Both the position numbers and the translations under genes were made by a program. Below the pieces are notes generated by a model. The model did no database searches and was not told the DNA's origin. It worked only from the letters and a program-made list of their open reading frames with translations. Below are positions 34,409 through 44,678 of a DNA stretch of 64,000 bases, piece by piece. Source of the stretch: JBAXTZ01 sp041666525 (GTDB lineage Bacteria > Bacillota > Negativicutes > JBAXTZ01). Position 1 is the first letter of the stretch; each line of letters starts with the position of its first letter. The stretch is from NCBI GenBank assembly GCA_041666525.1, contig JBAYGT010000001.1, positions 382,550 through 446,549 on the forward strand, given 5' to 3'.

Positions 34409-37400
34409 CTACGCTACCCCCGTATTTTCTCCATCACAACTGTTCGCTGCTTTCTGTTCTTGGATAATTGGTTCTAGTAAATAGAGTGTGTAACCGCTAG
34501 ACACTAGATACTTCTTAATAATTATCATTTTCCCATTATTTATGGATTGCTCAATATACTCTTTAATATTACGTTGCTTTGAGTGCTTGCCTTGTCTGAA
34601 TAAATCCTCATGACCCTTATATACAAACTCTGGGCAATCCAAATAAATAATAAATTTTGGGGGGTGCTTCTTAATTGTATCTAGTGATTTTTGCGCCTCA
34701 TCATCTGGGCTAAAGTCAAACCAATCCACTTGTGAAAAGCAGGGATTCTTTCTAGATGCCAGTACATTAAAAAGTGGTAGGCTCGGATAACTATACACTA
34801 GATCAATGCTGCTAGAGTTGTTTTTAACGTACGACACCAGATCACTAAATGCAAGGCTATTATGTTGATTTAAACTAATTCCGGCAAGTTGCGGTATAGA
34901 ATTGTTTGGTACGCTTTCCCAAATCGGCCGTTCAACATATCCCCACCAAGCATAAGGTCTATGATACTTTTCGGACACATAAAACATTGTTGCGCACGAA
35001 AAAGCAACAATCATGATAATCGTTAACGTTTTATGGAACCTTGCTGCAATTCTCTTCTTTCTTACTAGTTTGACTTTGTCCATCACATATTCGCCACTAG
35101 CAAGATTGGGCTTCATCAAAAACATTCCAATAATGTATCCTAATCCAATAGCTGCACCATACGGATTTACTGCTGCCGACAGACCCATTCCGAATGCACA
35201 AGTTACTATGAATCCTACGACACAAAATTCTAAACGTTTTTTTGCGTAACGCAAATAGTAGTATGCATAGTACGTTAGCGCGATAACTCCAATAAGTGTT
35301 ACATCGCAAGTGGAAGAGATCATTAGACTTTGCAGGAACGTACTATACTTATCAGTAATTTCGAAAAATAGTTCTCCGCCTAAACAAGGTGTGATAATAA
35401 TTGTCAAAAAAGCCAAGGATATTATCAGTTGCTGATACAATGAACTAGCACCCACACCGGCCAAAAGTGATTTTTCATCGTACTCTTCAAAAGAATGAAT
35501 TCTGCCAAGTATACCAGCCGTTGCTAATATCCCAATCAAAACACCATTTGGTTTGTTATGATCTAACCAACCGGTCAGCATAGCAACTATTCCACCCTTC
35601 GCTCCGCCTGCTCCTACAAAACATTGTTGAATAAATGGATAGAACGCATCATTGCTATAAAGCCATAATACAACGCCAGCCAGTATCAGCAATACGCCGA
35701 CAAAATAAGCTACGACTTTTTTTACATAATTCTGCCGCAACGCAAAACATACATATATCATTGAAAACAATAGGACAATAAATAACCCTACAGATTGTTT
35801 AAACATAAATGACATTGCACAGAGCATACCAACTATAAACTCAATTAACCATCCTGAACTTTTGCGTTGCCCTGACAAAGCCAATAACAACGCAAAATAA
35901 CCCAAAAATATGCAAGGGTGAACGAAATCGTAATGATTTAGAGTGATTTCAGACTCATAAAAGATCATAGAAACTATAGCACAAAAAAAAGCAATTTTAT
36001 CACTAAAAAAATATTTATATATATAATATTGCAATACAGCAGCACTAGAAAACATTAAAATTCCAAAAATATTAAACCACCAAATGGAATTCCCAAAAAA
36101 TATCTGCAAAAAATATGTAAGCAGTATGAATCCGGGCGGCAATATCAAATAGAAATCTCGATAAGGAAAACTCCCAGTATGCATTAACCAAGCGTAATTT
36201 TGAAACCAATCTTTTGCAACCGGAAAAAAACTGTTTGCAAAAATTATATTATAAACAAAAATCAATACGAAGACGAGTATTGGAAAACCAACTTTCCAAC
36301 ATCTTCGTCCTTCGTCCCAGATATATCCGCTTGCTGCAACAACAAACAGCGCAGTCAATGCAATTATTATCAAAGAAAATGAAGTTTCATTCAAGACGGC
36401 GCTCAACTTCGCTTTTAAGTCAAGCGGAACGGCAGAATAAGTGACTTGCCAATTATTCACCGACTTATTTTTACCAAGACTGATAATCGTCTCACTCAAA
36501 TCGACTTTTGGACTACTGCCTATGAAATAACTTTCGTATAATTTCAAGTCATTTAAGTAAAATTCAAACATTCTGGAATTCGTTATTGTCGCCCTGTATT
36601 TATAAGAACATTCTTTGTCGAGATTTGCAGTAATCGCTCGAGCAGAGCCACCCGATCCTTTAATATAAATCGAATATTTATTTTCGATATTTTTTTCCAA
36701 ATCACGATCATCAGCAAAAAATACTGTAATTCCTTCTGCATTTGCCCTGGCAGTCTGCATGATCGGAATTGGATTAACAATGTCTTTAACACAAAATACA
36801 CCACTTGCTTCAATATCAAGTAATTTATGGTCTAAATCCTTACCGAGAAATTCTGATACTGAACTATCACGACTGCTCTGCTGACCACTGAAAACAACCG
36901 TTTGGTTTAAATTAAACGTAAGCGCAAAGAAAACTAGACATAATACTAGCAAAGTCGCTACAGCCAGTATTATTTTGTATTTACTGATTTTCTGAAATAA
37001 GTTAGTTGTGTACAAAAGAAGATAATCAGCGATGATCAAACAAGCATTAATTATTACTCCGCAATTACTTTTCCAGTTTTCACTCAGATACTTATTCGAA
37101 TAATAATAAAAAGATGTTAGCCAGACAACAAAAAATATTAATGTATTCGCACCTTTGTATGCATAAATTAATAGAAACAAAGCATTTAGCACAACAGCAT
37201 ATTTGCATTGAACAAAATACTTCTTTTTAAATATTAAATGCGTCCTGCAGTATGCGAAACAGTATATTACAAGAAAGATAAAAGAAATTATATATCCGGC
37301 GAACGAATATGCATATTTGTAGTTATACAGCATATTGAAGTCAACAAAGTAATAATAAAACAAACCTTTCAATAGACCAATCAATCCACAAAAATGTATA

Positions 37401-37441
37401 AATTTTATAAAATTTAGCACACAATTCCCCCAAATATCCAT
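34409..37441 (-). CDS. Large polytopic membrane protein, probable GT-C glycosyltransferase
   Basis: About 1010 residues. Some five N-terminal helices are followed by a soluble insert (about 185-355), some ten further helices and a soluble C-terminal domain (from about 850). After one helix comes AKDWFQNYAWLMHTGSFPYRDF, where the acidic residue in the first long outside loop resembles GT-C enzymes using polyprenyl-phosphate sugars. The pairing with GtrA/GtrB would fit, but they lie in another operon. No good binding site precedes either the ATG at 37441 or a TTG 15 bases earlier; the start is unresolved. It could also be a polymerase-like protein. Confidence 0.65.
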   Translation of the reverse strand: MDIWGNCVLNFIKFIHFCGLIGLLKGLFYYYFVDFNMLYNYKYAYSFAGYIISFIFLVIYCFAYCRTHLIFKKKYFVQCKYAVVLNALFLLIYAYKGANTLIFFVVWLTSFYYYSNKYLSENWKSNCGVIINACLIIADYLLLYTTNLFQKISKYKIILAVATLLVLCLVFFALTFNLNQTVVFSGQQSSRDSSVSEFLGKDLDHKLLDIEASGVFCVKDIVNPIPIMQTARANAEGITVFFADDRDLEKNIENKYSIYIKGSGGSARAITANLDKECSYKYRATITNSRMFEFYLNDLKLYESYFIGSSPKVDLSETIISLGKNKSVNNWQVTYSAVPLDLKAKLSAVLNETSFSLIIIALTALFVVAASGYIWDEGRRCWKVGFPILVFVLIFVYNIIFANSFFPVAKDWFQNYAWLMHTGSFPYRDFYLILPPGFILLTYFLQIFFGNSIWWFNIFGILMFSSAAVLQYYIYKYFFSDKIAFFCAIVSMIFYESEITLNHYDFVHPCIFLGYFALLLALSGQRKSSGWLIEFIVGMLCAMSFMFKQSVGLFIVLLFSMIYVCFALRQNYVKKVVAYFVGVLLILAGVVLWLYSNDAFYPFIQQCFVGAGGAKGGIVAMLTGWLDHNKPNGVLIGILATAGILGRIHSFEEYDEKSLLAGVGASSLYQQLIISLAFLTIIITPCLGGELFFEITDKYSTFLQSLMISSTCDVTLIGVIALTYYAYYYLRYAKKRLEFCVVGFIVTCAFGMGLSAAVNPYGAAIGLGYIIGMFLMKPNLASGEYVMDKVKLVRKKRIAARFHKTLTIIMIVAFSCATMFYVSEKYHRPYAWWGYVERPIWESVPNNSIPQLAGISLNQHNSLAFSDLVSYVKNNSSSIDLVYSYPSLPLFNVLASRKNPCFSQVDWFDFSPDDEAQKSLDTIKKHPPKFIIYLDCPEFVYKGHEDLFRQGKHSKQRNIKEYIEQSINNGKMIIIKKYLVSSGYTLYLLEPIIQEQKAANSCDGENTGVA

Positions 37442-37493
37442 GCAATAGCTATGCAATTTTCTTATTTGTTGCTCTGCGAAAAATCACAACAAC

Positions 37494-38462
37494 CTACTTC
37501 ATCTTCTTAAGCCGTCGCAAAGGCAACCTTACGGACTCGCCATACCATTTACCAAGTCCGAACCAAATTTTCACTAAGTTTATTGGAATTATACTTACTA
37601 TCCAAAATGCAACTATACTCGTTTTAGTAACATGTGGCAAATATTTTTTGTACAAGGAATATGTCTTGTAATCATATTCGCCCTGTTCACGGTTTCTGAG
37701 AAGTTTTTTGATTTCATAGACACCGTTCGTTCTGCCCATTGCCAATATCACTTCACTCTTCACGTCATCGTAAAAAGTTGGAAGCATCCAAACCACCTCG
37801 CACCAATCTTTCGCGAAAACTTTTAATCTCATAAATTCCCAATGCTGCAAAGACGTGTTTCCACTGTAATAAATACATAATTTGGAAAGAAAATATACTC
37901 CAGAAAATTCGCGAGAGAATTTTTCGAAAATGCTACCAAATTGAATAAAGTTAGTATCGTAATATTTAGCAAGAGGCGCCGCTTCTATTAATTTCTTGTT
38001 CCATATTTGCACGCTTATCCAAGTCATACTTGTTCCTAACTCAACAAGCAATTCTTTGGGATCAGAAAACAACTTTGATTTTACCTTGAAATCATCAGAA
38101 TATCCCGCCACAAGCATCTCATAATCATTGTTTGCTAATCTATCTAGTATTTCCGACAAATGCTGTTCACTAATGCGGTCATCGTCTCCCAACAACCATG
38201 CATATTTTGTCTGTGACAATTTTAGAACTGCTTCGAAATTCCTGTCAGCCTCAACATTTTTACTATTTCTATAATAAAACAAAAATGCATATTCCGATTG
38301 TAGTTTAATTATTTCTGTTGAAGTTGCATCAGTGGATGCATTGTCTGAAACATATATTGGTATTTCATATTTGCCAAGTTTTTTTATTAAGTCCTTTATA
38401 CAATCGGTAACGTCGCTCACTCTGTTATAAGTTGGTATACAAATACTCAATATTTCGTTCAC
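37494..38462 (-). CDS. GT2 glycosyltransferase
   Basis: A 322-residue GT-A transferase with SICIPTYNRVSDV at the N-terminus and the metal-binding LLGDDDR. A C-terminal hydrophobic segment (about 285-305) may attach it to the membrane. Donor and acceptor are unknown. The start is GTG at 38462 with GGAGGG and overlaps the previous gene's stop (GTGA), so the two are translationally coupled. Confidence 0.82.
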   Translation of the reverse strand: MNEILSICIPTYNRVSDVTDCIKDLIKKLGKYEIPIYVSDNASTDATSTEIIKLQSEYAFLFYYRNSKNVEADRNFEAVLKLSQTKYAWLLGDDDRISEQHLSEILDRLANNDYEMLVAGYSDDFKVKSKLFSDPKELLVELGTSMTWISVQIWNKKLIEAAPLAKYYDTNFIQFGSIFEKFSREFSGVYFLSKLCIYYSGNTSLQHWEFMRLKVFAKDWCEVVWMLPTFYDDVKSEVILAMGRTNGVYEIKKLLRNREQGEYDYKTYSLYKKYLPHVTKTSIVAFWIVSIIPINLVKIWFGLGKWYGESVRLPLRRLKKMK

Positions 38463-39496
38463 ATTCCCTCCAAGATGTTTTCAGCTAATTTTTGCACAGT
38501 GTATTTTTCAGATACAAATATTCTGCCCTTCCCCGTTATTCTATCGCAACGATCTTGATCTCTTAAATATATATTTAAGAGATCAATTAGTTCCTCCATG
38601 TCTTTGAAAAAAACCGCTTCTTGTTCATTACTAAATATTTTTAAAACATGTTCACAGGCATCGCATAACATTAGCGAACCACATGCGGGAATTTCAAAAC
38701 AACGATTATTGATAATATCATGGTTTTGAATATGCACATTTAAGCAAATTTTACTACGCCGATAGATATCAGCCGCCTGTTCTGCCGTAGCATTGCGATT
38801 AGAGCAGTACTTTTCCAGTGGATGCCATTTTTTTATGAAAGCTCGCTTTTTCCACCAATAGCGCTCATCCCAATATCCAGCCCCATTTACTGCTAAATTC
38901 AATCTATTGTCTTTAGCATAGCACGCAACCTTCGACAAGATTTTTTTGCGATTATTAGTTGGCGCGCCAATAAAAGAAATATCGATATCTTTTACGATAG
39001 AGTTATCAGGATAAAATATTGCCGGATCATAACCGAATTGATGGCTACTAACATCCAACGACGGATGCGCTTTCTTTAGTTGACTAATATCGCCTTCGTC
39101 CATGCAAATAACTTTGTCAGCAATATCGACAATTTTACCTATTCCGGGAAATCGATATATCGCATCTAGAGTGTATAGTACTACTTTTTTTGAATGTTTG
39201 CGCAATTCTGACAAACAATTGTTATCAAAAAAATCACCGTTTAAAATCACTAATACATCTGGACTATAATCTTTAACCCTTTCAATGGTCGTCAAGGAAA
39301 ATTGCCGTTTATATTCATTAACATGGTCTTTATCGCTAGTTCCTATACCTGCTTTCGCGAACTTTCTTTTCATCCAAGCACGTTTGGGCGGATGAGTATA
39401 GCCGACACATTCTGTAACGCAACCGAGATTGTTAAATGCTCGCTCAAGCGAATACAAGAAATTTATAAAATTTGGTCCGATGATGAAAACTCGCAT
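38459..39496 (-). CDS. CgeB-type glycosyltransferase
   Basis: A 345-residue GT-B-like protein. FIIGPNFINFLYSLERAF opens the N-terminal domain and the C-terminal part (RRSKICLNVH, NRCFEIPACGSLMLCD) is the conserved block of the CgeB family of spore-coat and surface glycosyltransferases. I use the ATG at 39496, six bases after GAGGAG. It is part of the polysaccharide block; substrate unknown. Confidence 0.78.
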   Translation of the reverse strand: MRVFIIGPNFINFLYSLERAFNNLGCVTECVGYTHPPKRAWMKRKFAKAGIGTSDKDHVNEYKRQFSLTTIERVKDYSPDVLVILNGDFFDNNCLSELRKHSKKVVLYTLDAIYRFPGIGKIVDIADKVICMDEGDISQLKKAHPSLDVSSHQFGYDPAIFYPDNSIVKDIDISFIGAPTNNRKKILSKVACYAKDNRLNLAVNGAGYWDERYWWKKRAFIKKWHPLEKYCSNRNATAEQAADIYRRSKICLNVHIQNHDIINNRCFEIPACGSLMLCDACEHVLKIFSNEQEAVFFKDMEELIDLLNIYLRDQDRCDRITGKGRIFVSEKYTVQKLAENILEGM

Positions 39497-39521
39497 AAAG
39501 CTCCTCAAAATCAATCAACTG

Positions 39522-40599
39522 CTATTTCCGAAAAAATCTTCTAATGCGACACAGTGCTTGCTTCAGGACCAAGGCAATATGGCCTTCGAACTTAGCAATG
39601 TTGGCATTGCCCTTGCTCTTTAATTGCAATGCAGGATTTTCGACAAACTTCCACGACATTACAGCGAAAAATAGCGTGATCAAAAAAACTATGATAAAAT
39701 TGGCTGCTGTATTCATAACACCAAGATACTTAACAATCATTTGCTGGACGGGGAAGGCATAAATGTACATTCCATAGGAAAAATCGCCAAATTTACCAAA
39801 TTTATGTAGTTCTATTTTCGGCGAGTATGCAAAATAAGTAAGTGCATAACAACCAAAAACTGAAAACACGAGCAATTGATTAACTCCAAAGTTTGTCAAT
39901 ATTACATATAAAGCCAAAGCAATATAAAAACCTGTTCGATTTAACACAATTTTTGTGCAATAAATGTAATAAAACATCCCCATAGCGAATGGGAGAAATA
40001 ATCTGAATCAATAAACGTCGCTACTAAACCAAAAATTCAATAAAATCAATACTATTGCTATAGTCGAATATTTTTTGTTCCTAAATAAGCCAATCACTCC
40101 AATTAGCGCTACATCAAAATAACAGCGAATTTCCCACGGAATTGTCCATAAGGCACCGTCAATAGCTCTAGGAAACGGGTTGGCAGAAAAAACACCCGGC
40201 AACTGATCGTGAAAATTCATGATATTTAATCCAGCCAAATGTTCTATAAAAATAGGGTCTGCAAAATATGCACCCAAGGTCACATTAGTGATCAATGGAC
40301 CTACAACAAAAGTCAAAAGGCAAAAGACTACCAGAAAGCCAGGATACAAACGCAAAAATCAACAAACTGCCATTACGGCAATAGCTCTGAGTTATTAACA
40401 GGCCGCTAATAAAAAAGAAAATGTTTACGCCAAGCTCACCGAAAGTTGTTTGATCTTTCGAGAAGACCGCCATAGGTTCATAACCAGCGCCCAATAAAGC
40501 AAACGAATGGGAAATCAACACCAGAGTTGCTGCGAAAAATCTTAAGAAATCATAATTATTGTTTCGCGAGTTTAACATTTCGGATAAAAAAAGTTTCAT
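39522..40599 (-). pseudogene. Broken acyltransferase-3 (OafA/YrhL-type) gene
   Basis: Three consecutive pieces encode one O-acyltransferase. Piece 1 (40599-40285) has NNYDFLRFFAATLVLISHSF, the family's catalytic start, and breaks after SYCRNGSLL. Piece 2 resumes in another frame with FLRLYPGFLVV near 40350 and ends at a TGA at 40010-40008. Piece 3 continues in the same frame with FRLFLPFAMGMFYY and runs to 39522. A small deletion/frameshift and one nonsense codon thus separate otherwise full-length coding. The intact enzyme would acetylate LPS sugars. Its start overlaps the GT2 gene stop. Assembly error is possible but two lesions make decay more likely. Confidence 0.82.
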
Positions 40600-41462
40600 T
40601 TAACCAACCAACCAAACACCACTCCGCAACTTTGCGCAAAACGTAACCAACGCCGACAGATACTTTTTTTCCTTAAAGTCAATCCTGCAAAAACTAGTGC
40701 CACTAAATCTAACAGCGGTTTATGTATTCTTCGCAAAATTACCTTAGCACCGTTTGCCCGATATTCGGTAACACCTTCGGCAAATGCCCGCCTTGTCACC
40801 CATTCCAAATTTAGCCTGTCCACTGGTATTTGGTGATAAACTTTTGCTCCTGGAACGAAAAGCGCTTTGCACCCTTTCGACAACAATTCGTCCACAAATA
40901 CTGTGTCTTCGCCAGAAACAAGCGAATTACCTTTCCTGCCAAGCTCCGTTCTAAATCGAGTTCCTCCTATTGCTGATTTTCTAAATATTGAGTTTCCTGT
41001 GCCAAACCCTCTGTTAATAAAATATGGTTTCTGTTTATCAACAATACTCTCCAATTCACCCCATTCAAAAAAACTTCGCGGCATCCAATATGGTGGTTGT
41101 TTTTCGTATACCGGAAAAACTGGTCCGGTTGCCATATCAGCTCCGTAAGTTTCCAGTGCCCGTACCATATTTTCTATCCATTCAGAGTTAACAGTTTCGT
41201 CATCATCAATGTATGCAACATATTTCCCAATACTGTTCTCAATACCGGCGTTACGAGCGTTGGATACCCCTACACGGCTTTCCAACACATATTTCACTTT
41301 TTCATATTCAGCAATAACAACAGCAGTGTTATCTTTTGAAGCATTGTCGATAACAATTAATTCACAATTGTTATAAGTCTGTTTAAGCAACGACTCAATT
41401 GTATTACGCAATCGCTTCGCACGATTATAGGTACATATAACCACTGATACTTTTTTACTCAT
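40596..41462 (-). CDS. GT2 glycosyltransferase
   Basis: A 288-residue GT-A transferase with VVICTYNRAKRLRNT, the metal motif YIDDDE (about 90) and the GEDTVFVDELLSKG catalytic region. Probably adds one sugar to the growing LPS chain at the cytoplasmic face. The ATG follows GAGGGATGA, one base after the GT9 gene at 41463 ends; its stop overlaps the broken acyltransferase start. The sugar is not predictable. Confidence 0.85.
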   Translation of the reverse strand: MSKKVSVVICTYNRAKRLRNTIESLLKQTYNNCELIVIDNASKDNTAVVIAEYEKVKYVLESRVGVSNARNAGIENSIGKYVAYIDDDETVNSEWIENMVRALETYGADMATGPVFPVYEKQPPYWMPRSFFEWGELESIVDKQKPYFINRGFGTGNSIFRKSAIGGTRFRTELGRKGNSLVSGEDTVFVDELLSKGCKALFVPGAKVYHQIPVDRLNLEWVTRRAFAEGVTEYRANGAKVILRRIHKPLLDLVALVFAGLTLRKKSICRRWLRFAQSCGVVFGWLVK

Positions 41463-42539
41463 TCATCCCTCAAAACTGTTTAGCTGTGATTGTAATCCGT
41501 CAAAAGCAAGCAACACATCGCTTGCATTAATGTTGTTCCAACATTTTCTATCAACACAATCTTCATTGTTTCGATAGCATTTACATTCTTCAAAACTTGA
41601 TACCGGCAAAAAAGCGTCATGCTGTAACGACCATGTGAAAATCCGGCTATTGGTGTAAATCACAATCGTCGGTACATTCAAAGCTGACGCCATGTGCGCC
41701 GTACCAGAACATGGAGCTATAAGCATATTCGCCGACTTTAACAAAGCCAGCATCTGATTAATGTTTGTTTTTCCGCAAAAATTCGCAGCCGGAACCTTTG
41801 CTGCATCAATAACAGCTTGCGCATAATTATACTCGTTTTTTGTTCCGATAGTGTAACAAAAGCAATTGCGTTCCAACGTTAATCGTCTGACTATATTAAT
41901 CCACTCCGCTTTTTTCCAGTTCCTGATATCAATGTTCTCGTCACGTATGCACAGACAAACTAATTTTTTCTTTTGTGAGTAATTTTTATTCGAAATAATC
42001 AGGTCCTTGACATAAGCCATATCCTCGTCTCTTATTTCACCGATATTAGCTCTTCGTTCGCCCCGTACACCGGTAACTGCCTGAATTGCATCAAGATATT
42101 GATCAATAACGTGCACAGTCTGATTCTTGGAATCTATCATCACCAGGTCATCGCTCAAAAGATGTTTTTTAAATAAATTAACTCGACCATACATTCCGCC
42201 AACCAAAACTATTCGTTTAATTTTAGCCAATTTAAGATATATAAGCGACCGCGTCTTATTATCTAAGTTAATCGCCAAATCAAATACTTCTTTTCTTAGT
42301 AAAAGAACAAACTCTAATTGCTTTCGGTACTCCTTAGCAGAAAAATCAATCAACAACAACTTATCAACATACGGACACCGAGCAAATAAAAATTCATGCA
42401 CCTTCCAAGTAATTACCGTGATCTCCGCTTCAGGATACGACCGCCTTATCGCTCCCAACGCCGCAGTAGCATAGATGTTGTCTCCCAATGCAGTCATAAT
42501 AGAAACTAATATTTTGATTTTTTTGGCATTAATATCCAT
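41463..42539 (-). CDS. GT9 heptosyltransferase-like protein
   Basis: A 358-residue GT-B protein of the ADP-heptose:LPS heptosyltransferase family. Near the N-terminus ALGDNIYATAALGAI is the family's first conserved block and PCSGTAHMASALNVPTI the donor-site block; a Cys-rich tail (CKCYRNNEDCVDRKC) follows. It overlaps the previous GT9 gene by 11 bases. Which heptose or other sugar it moves cannot be read. Confidence 0.85.
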   Translation of the reverse strand: MDINAKKIKILVSIMTALGDNIYATAALGAIRRSYPEAEITVITWKVHEFLFARCPYVDKLLLIDFSAKEYRKQLEFVLLLRKEVFDLAINLDNKTRSLIYLKLAKIKRIVLVGGMYGRVNLFKKHLLSDDLVMIDSKNQTVHVIDQYLDAIQAVTGVRGERRANIGEIRDEDMAYVKDLIISNKNYSQKKKLVCLCIRDENIDIRNWKKAEWINIVRRLTLERNCFCYTIGTKNEYNYAQAVIDAAKVPAANFCGKTNINQMLALLKSANMLIAPCSGTAHMASALNVPTIVIYTNSRIFTWSLQHDAFLPVSSFEECKCYRNNEDCVDRKCWNNINASDVLLAFDGLQSQLNSFEG

Positions 42540-43569
42540 CGCTTTGCCCTTTACTAGTTTTTTCTATTTTATTATTAATCTCGTCAATAACTTGACTCAA
42601 ACTAATATTAAATCCATTATTTCTTTGTGATTGCTTTTCAGAAATGATTACAACACTATTATTTCCACTAACTTTCCAATCAGCAAAATTTTTGTCGCAA
42701 AAAGGATACAAAGCAATTAACTCTTTATTAAGTGCGTCGGCAATGTGCATAGGTCCTGTGTCTACAGTGAGAAACAACTCGCTACAATGCAACAATGCCG
42801 CCAATTCAACGATATTTAAGCAATTAATCAAGCTCTGCGCAGAATTCCCTTCAACAATATCTGACAAATCTTGTCTGTTTTTATCCACCCCAACTACAAA
42901 TATTCTGTCAAAGCAATTTGTCTTTTCAACAAAATCTATTACTGCTCTATAGTTTTCAATCGACCAAAATCGACTATTTGTTGAACCAAATGGACAAATA
43001 ACAAAAATTCGGTCTTCAACACGTAAAGATAGTTTTTTATTCATCGCGACTTGTGCCGCTAGCGGGACTTCGATATTTGCTCTACAAGAATAATCTACAC
43101 TCACTCCTGCTTCACTTAGTACATCTAGCCAGCGGGCAGTTCTTCCATTTGCGGCATCACAATTTCGAACGAAAGAACGTTTTTTCAACACTTTACTTAT
43201 GATATTTGCCAGCTTCGACCCGTTTCTAAAAGCTTTAATTTTAGGATTAATCGTAAACAATTTGGCAACGCTTGCGTCTTTCAAATCAAAAACAAAGCCG
43301 CAATCATAATCTTGTTTAGCGATTTTTCTACACAACTTAAACTCATCATACGTGTTTAATAGTGAGCGCAAGAAACCTTTGCGCTTTTTTTGAAAGGTAT
43401 ATAGTTGATTCACATCTGCGCAAAGTTCATACAGCTTTTTTTCACCATTTGATACTATTACGTCTATTTCGATGTCTGGAAATGCTTTTTTCAATGCAGT
43501 TATTGCCGACCAACTGACCACGCAGTCCCCAATATTACTCAAAAAATTTACGCCAATCGCTTTCTTCAT
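42529..43569 (-). CDS. GT9 heptosyltransferase-like protein
   Basis: A 346-residue GT-B protein with LSNIGDCVVSWSAITALKKAFP at the N-terminus and LTVDTGPMHIADAL as donor-site block, where the D-TGPMH motif is fully kept. It uses ATG with an AGGATGG site and overlaps the GT4 gene stop by four bases. Likely an LPS core heptosyltransferase; its place in the core is unknown. Confidence 0.86.
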   Translation of the reverse strand: MKKAIGVNFLSNIGDCVVSWSAITALKKAFPDIEIDVIVSNGEKKLYELCADVNQLYTFQKKRKGFLRSLLNTYDEFKLCRKIAKQDYDCGFVFDLKDASVAKLFTINPKIKAFRNGSKLANIISKVLKKRSFVRNCDAANGRTARWLDVLSEAGVSVDYSCRANIEVPLAAQVAMNKKLSLRVEDRIFVICPFGSTNSRFWSIENYRAVIDFVEKTNCFDRIFVVGVDKNRQDLSDIVEGNSAQSLINCLNIVELAALLHCSELFLTVDTGPMHIADALNKELIALYPFCDKNFADWKVSGNNSVVIISEKQSQRNNGFNISLSQVIDEINNKIEKTSKGQSDGY

Positions 43570-44675
43570 AAAACCATCCTATACAAATTAACCATCTTTT
43601 CACACATCGCGCGAATAGAAAAATATTCTTCAACTTTTACTTTAGCCAGCACGCCCATTTTTTGCGCCATTATCCGATCCTGTGCCAGCAATAGCATTCG
43701 CTCCGCAATGTCGTCGGCATTTAATTCGACTAAAAATCCAGCTTCACCATCTGTAACAATTTCGCTCTGGGCGCCGTTTTGCGTCGCAATTACCGGTTTC
43801 CCGCAAACCATAGCCTCGCATAGTACCTGCCCGAATGATTCCCGTAATCGTGATGGTTGAACGAGGACATCGATGCCGTTCATTATTTTTGCAATATCTT
43901 TGGTTGCTCCATAGAAAAAAACCTTATCAGTTAAACCTAACGTAGCAACTTTGGCGCGCATTTCAACTCCAAACTCACCTTCATCAGCACCGACCAGAAC
44001 GAGGCTTGCAGCCAATGGTTGAGCCAGCGCAAAGGCATCTAACAAGATATCTGTTCCCTTGTCCGGTGAAATCCGGCCAACCGAGCCGAACAAAAGTGTC
44101 TCCGGCGCAATACCAAGTTCGTCGCGCAAAAATATTCCGGTGTAGTTCTTAAGTCCGTCGATATCGATGCCATTATAAACTGTAACAACTTTTTTTTCGC
44201 CAACCAATGGATTAAAATGAACAAATGACCGCCGCACAGTTTCGGACGGACATACTATAGCGGCAAGTCGTCCATACAACCATAACCGCACCCTGCTAGA
44301 CTTACCGTGCCACTGTACCATATGAATCGTATTAAGAACGCGTACTCGTGAAAACAACAGGCTGGCAAACACCGCCAACCAACTAACCTTGTTATGATGC
44401 GTATGAATAATATTCAATTTTTCTTTAACAATTATCCAAACAATTGCTGCAACGGTGATTAAATCAAAAGCGTTGATAAACGGCAAAGCGTAGGTTTTGA
44501 ATTCATTACGAAAGCGTTCATAGGGAACCGTATTTCGACGCACAATAATTACGACTGAACACCCGGCGTCACGCAATCCACAGGCTTGATTGTAAACATG
44601 TTGCTCGGCCCCCGTCCAAATATTAGTGCCAATCATCAGCGCCACACTCAGCGGTTGATTTACATTTTTTTGCAT
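43566..44675 (-). CDS. GT4 glycosyltransferase
   Basis: A 369-residue GT-B transferase. N-terminal TNIWTGAEQHVYNQACGL contains the acceptor-side glycine loop, and GSVGRISPDKGTDILLDAF and SRLRESFGQVLCEAMVCGKPVIA form the GT4 donor site with its E-x7-E motif. It overlaps the next gene by four bases and follows the GT9 gene at 44679 by three bases; the binding site is weak. Function: adds a sugar in LPS core or O-chain. Confidence 0.87.
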   Translation of the reverse strand: MQKNVNQPLSVALMIGTNIWTGAEQHVYNQACGLRDAGCSVVIIVRRNTVPYERFRNEFKTYALPFINAFDLITVAAIVWIIVKEKLNIIHTHHNKVSWLAVFASLLFSRVRVLNTIHMVQWHGKSSRVRLWLYGRLAAIVCPSETVRRSFVHFNPLVGEKKVVTVYNGIDIDGLKNYTGIFLRDELGIAPETLLFGSVGRISPDKGTDILLDAFALAQPLAASLVLVGADEGEFGVEMRAKVATLGLTDKVFFYGATKDIAKIMNGIDVLVQPSRLRESFGQVLCEAMVCGKPVIATQNGAQSEIVTDGEAGFLVELNADDIAERMLLLAQDRIMAQKMGVLAKVKVEEYFSIRAMCEKMVNLYRMVL

Positions 44676-44678
44676 AAT

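Noticed and set aside
40008..40010. In-frame TGA as a recoded codon (Trp or selenocysteine)
   Set aside because: The same gene also has a frameshift about 340 bases upstream, and other genes here use TGA as a stop, so gene decay is simpler.
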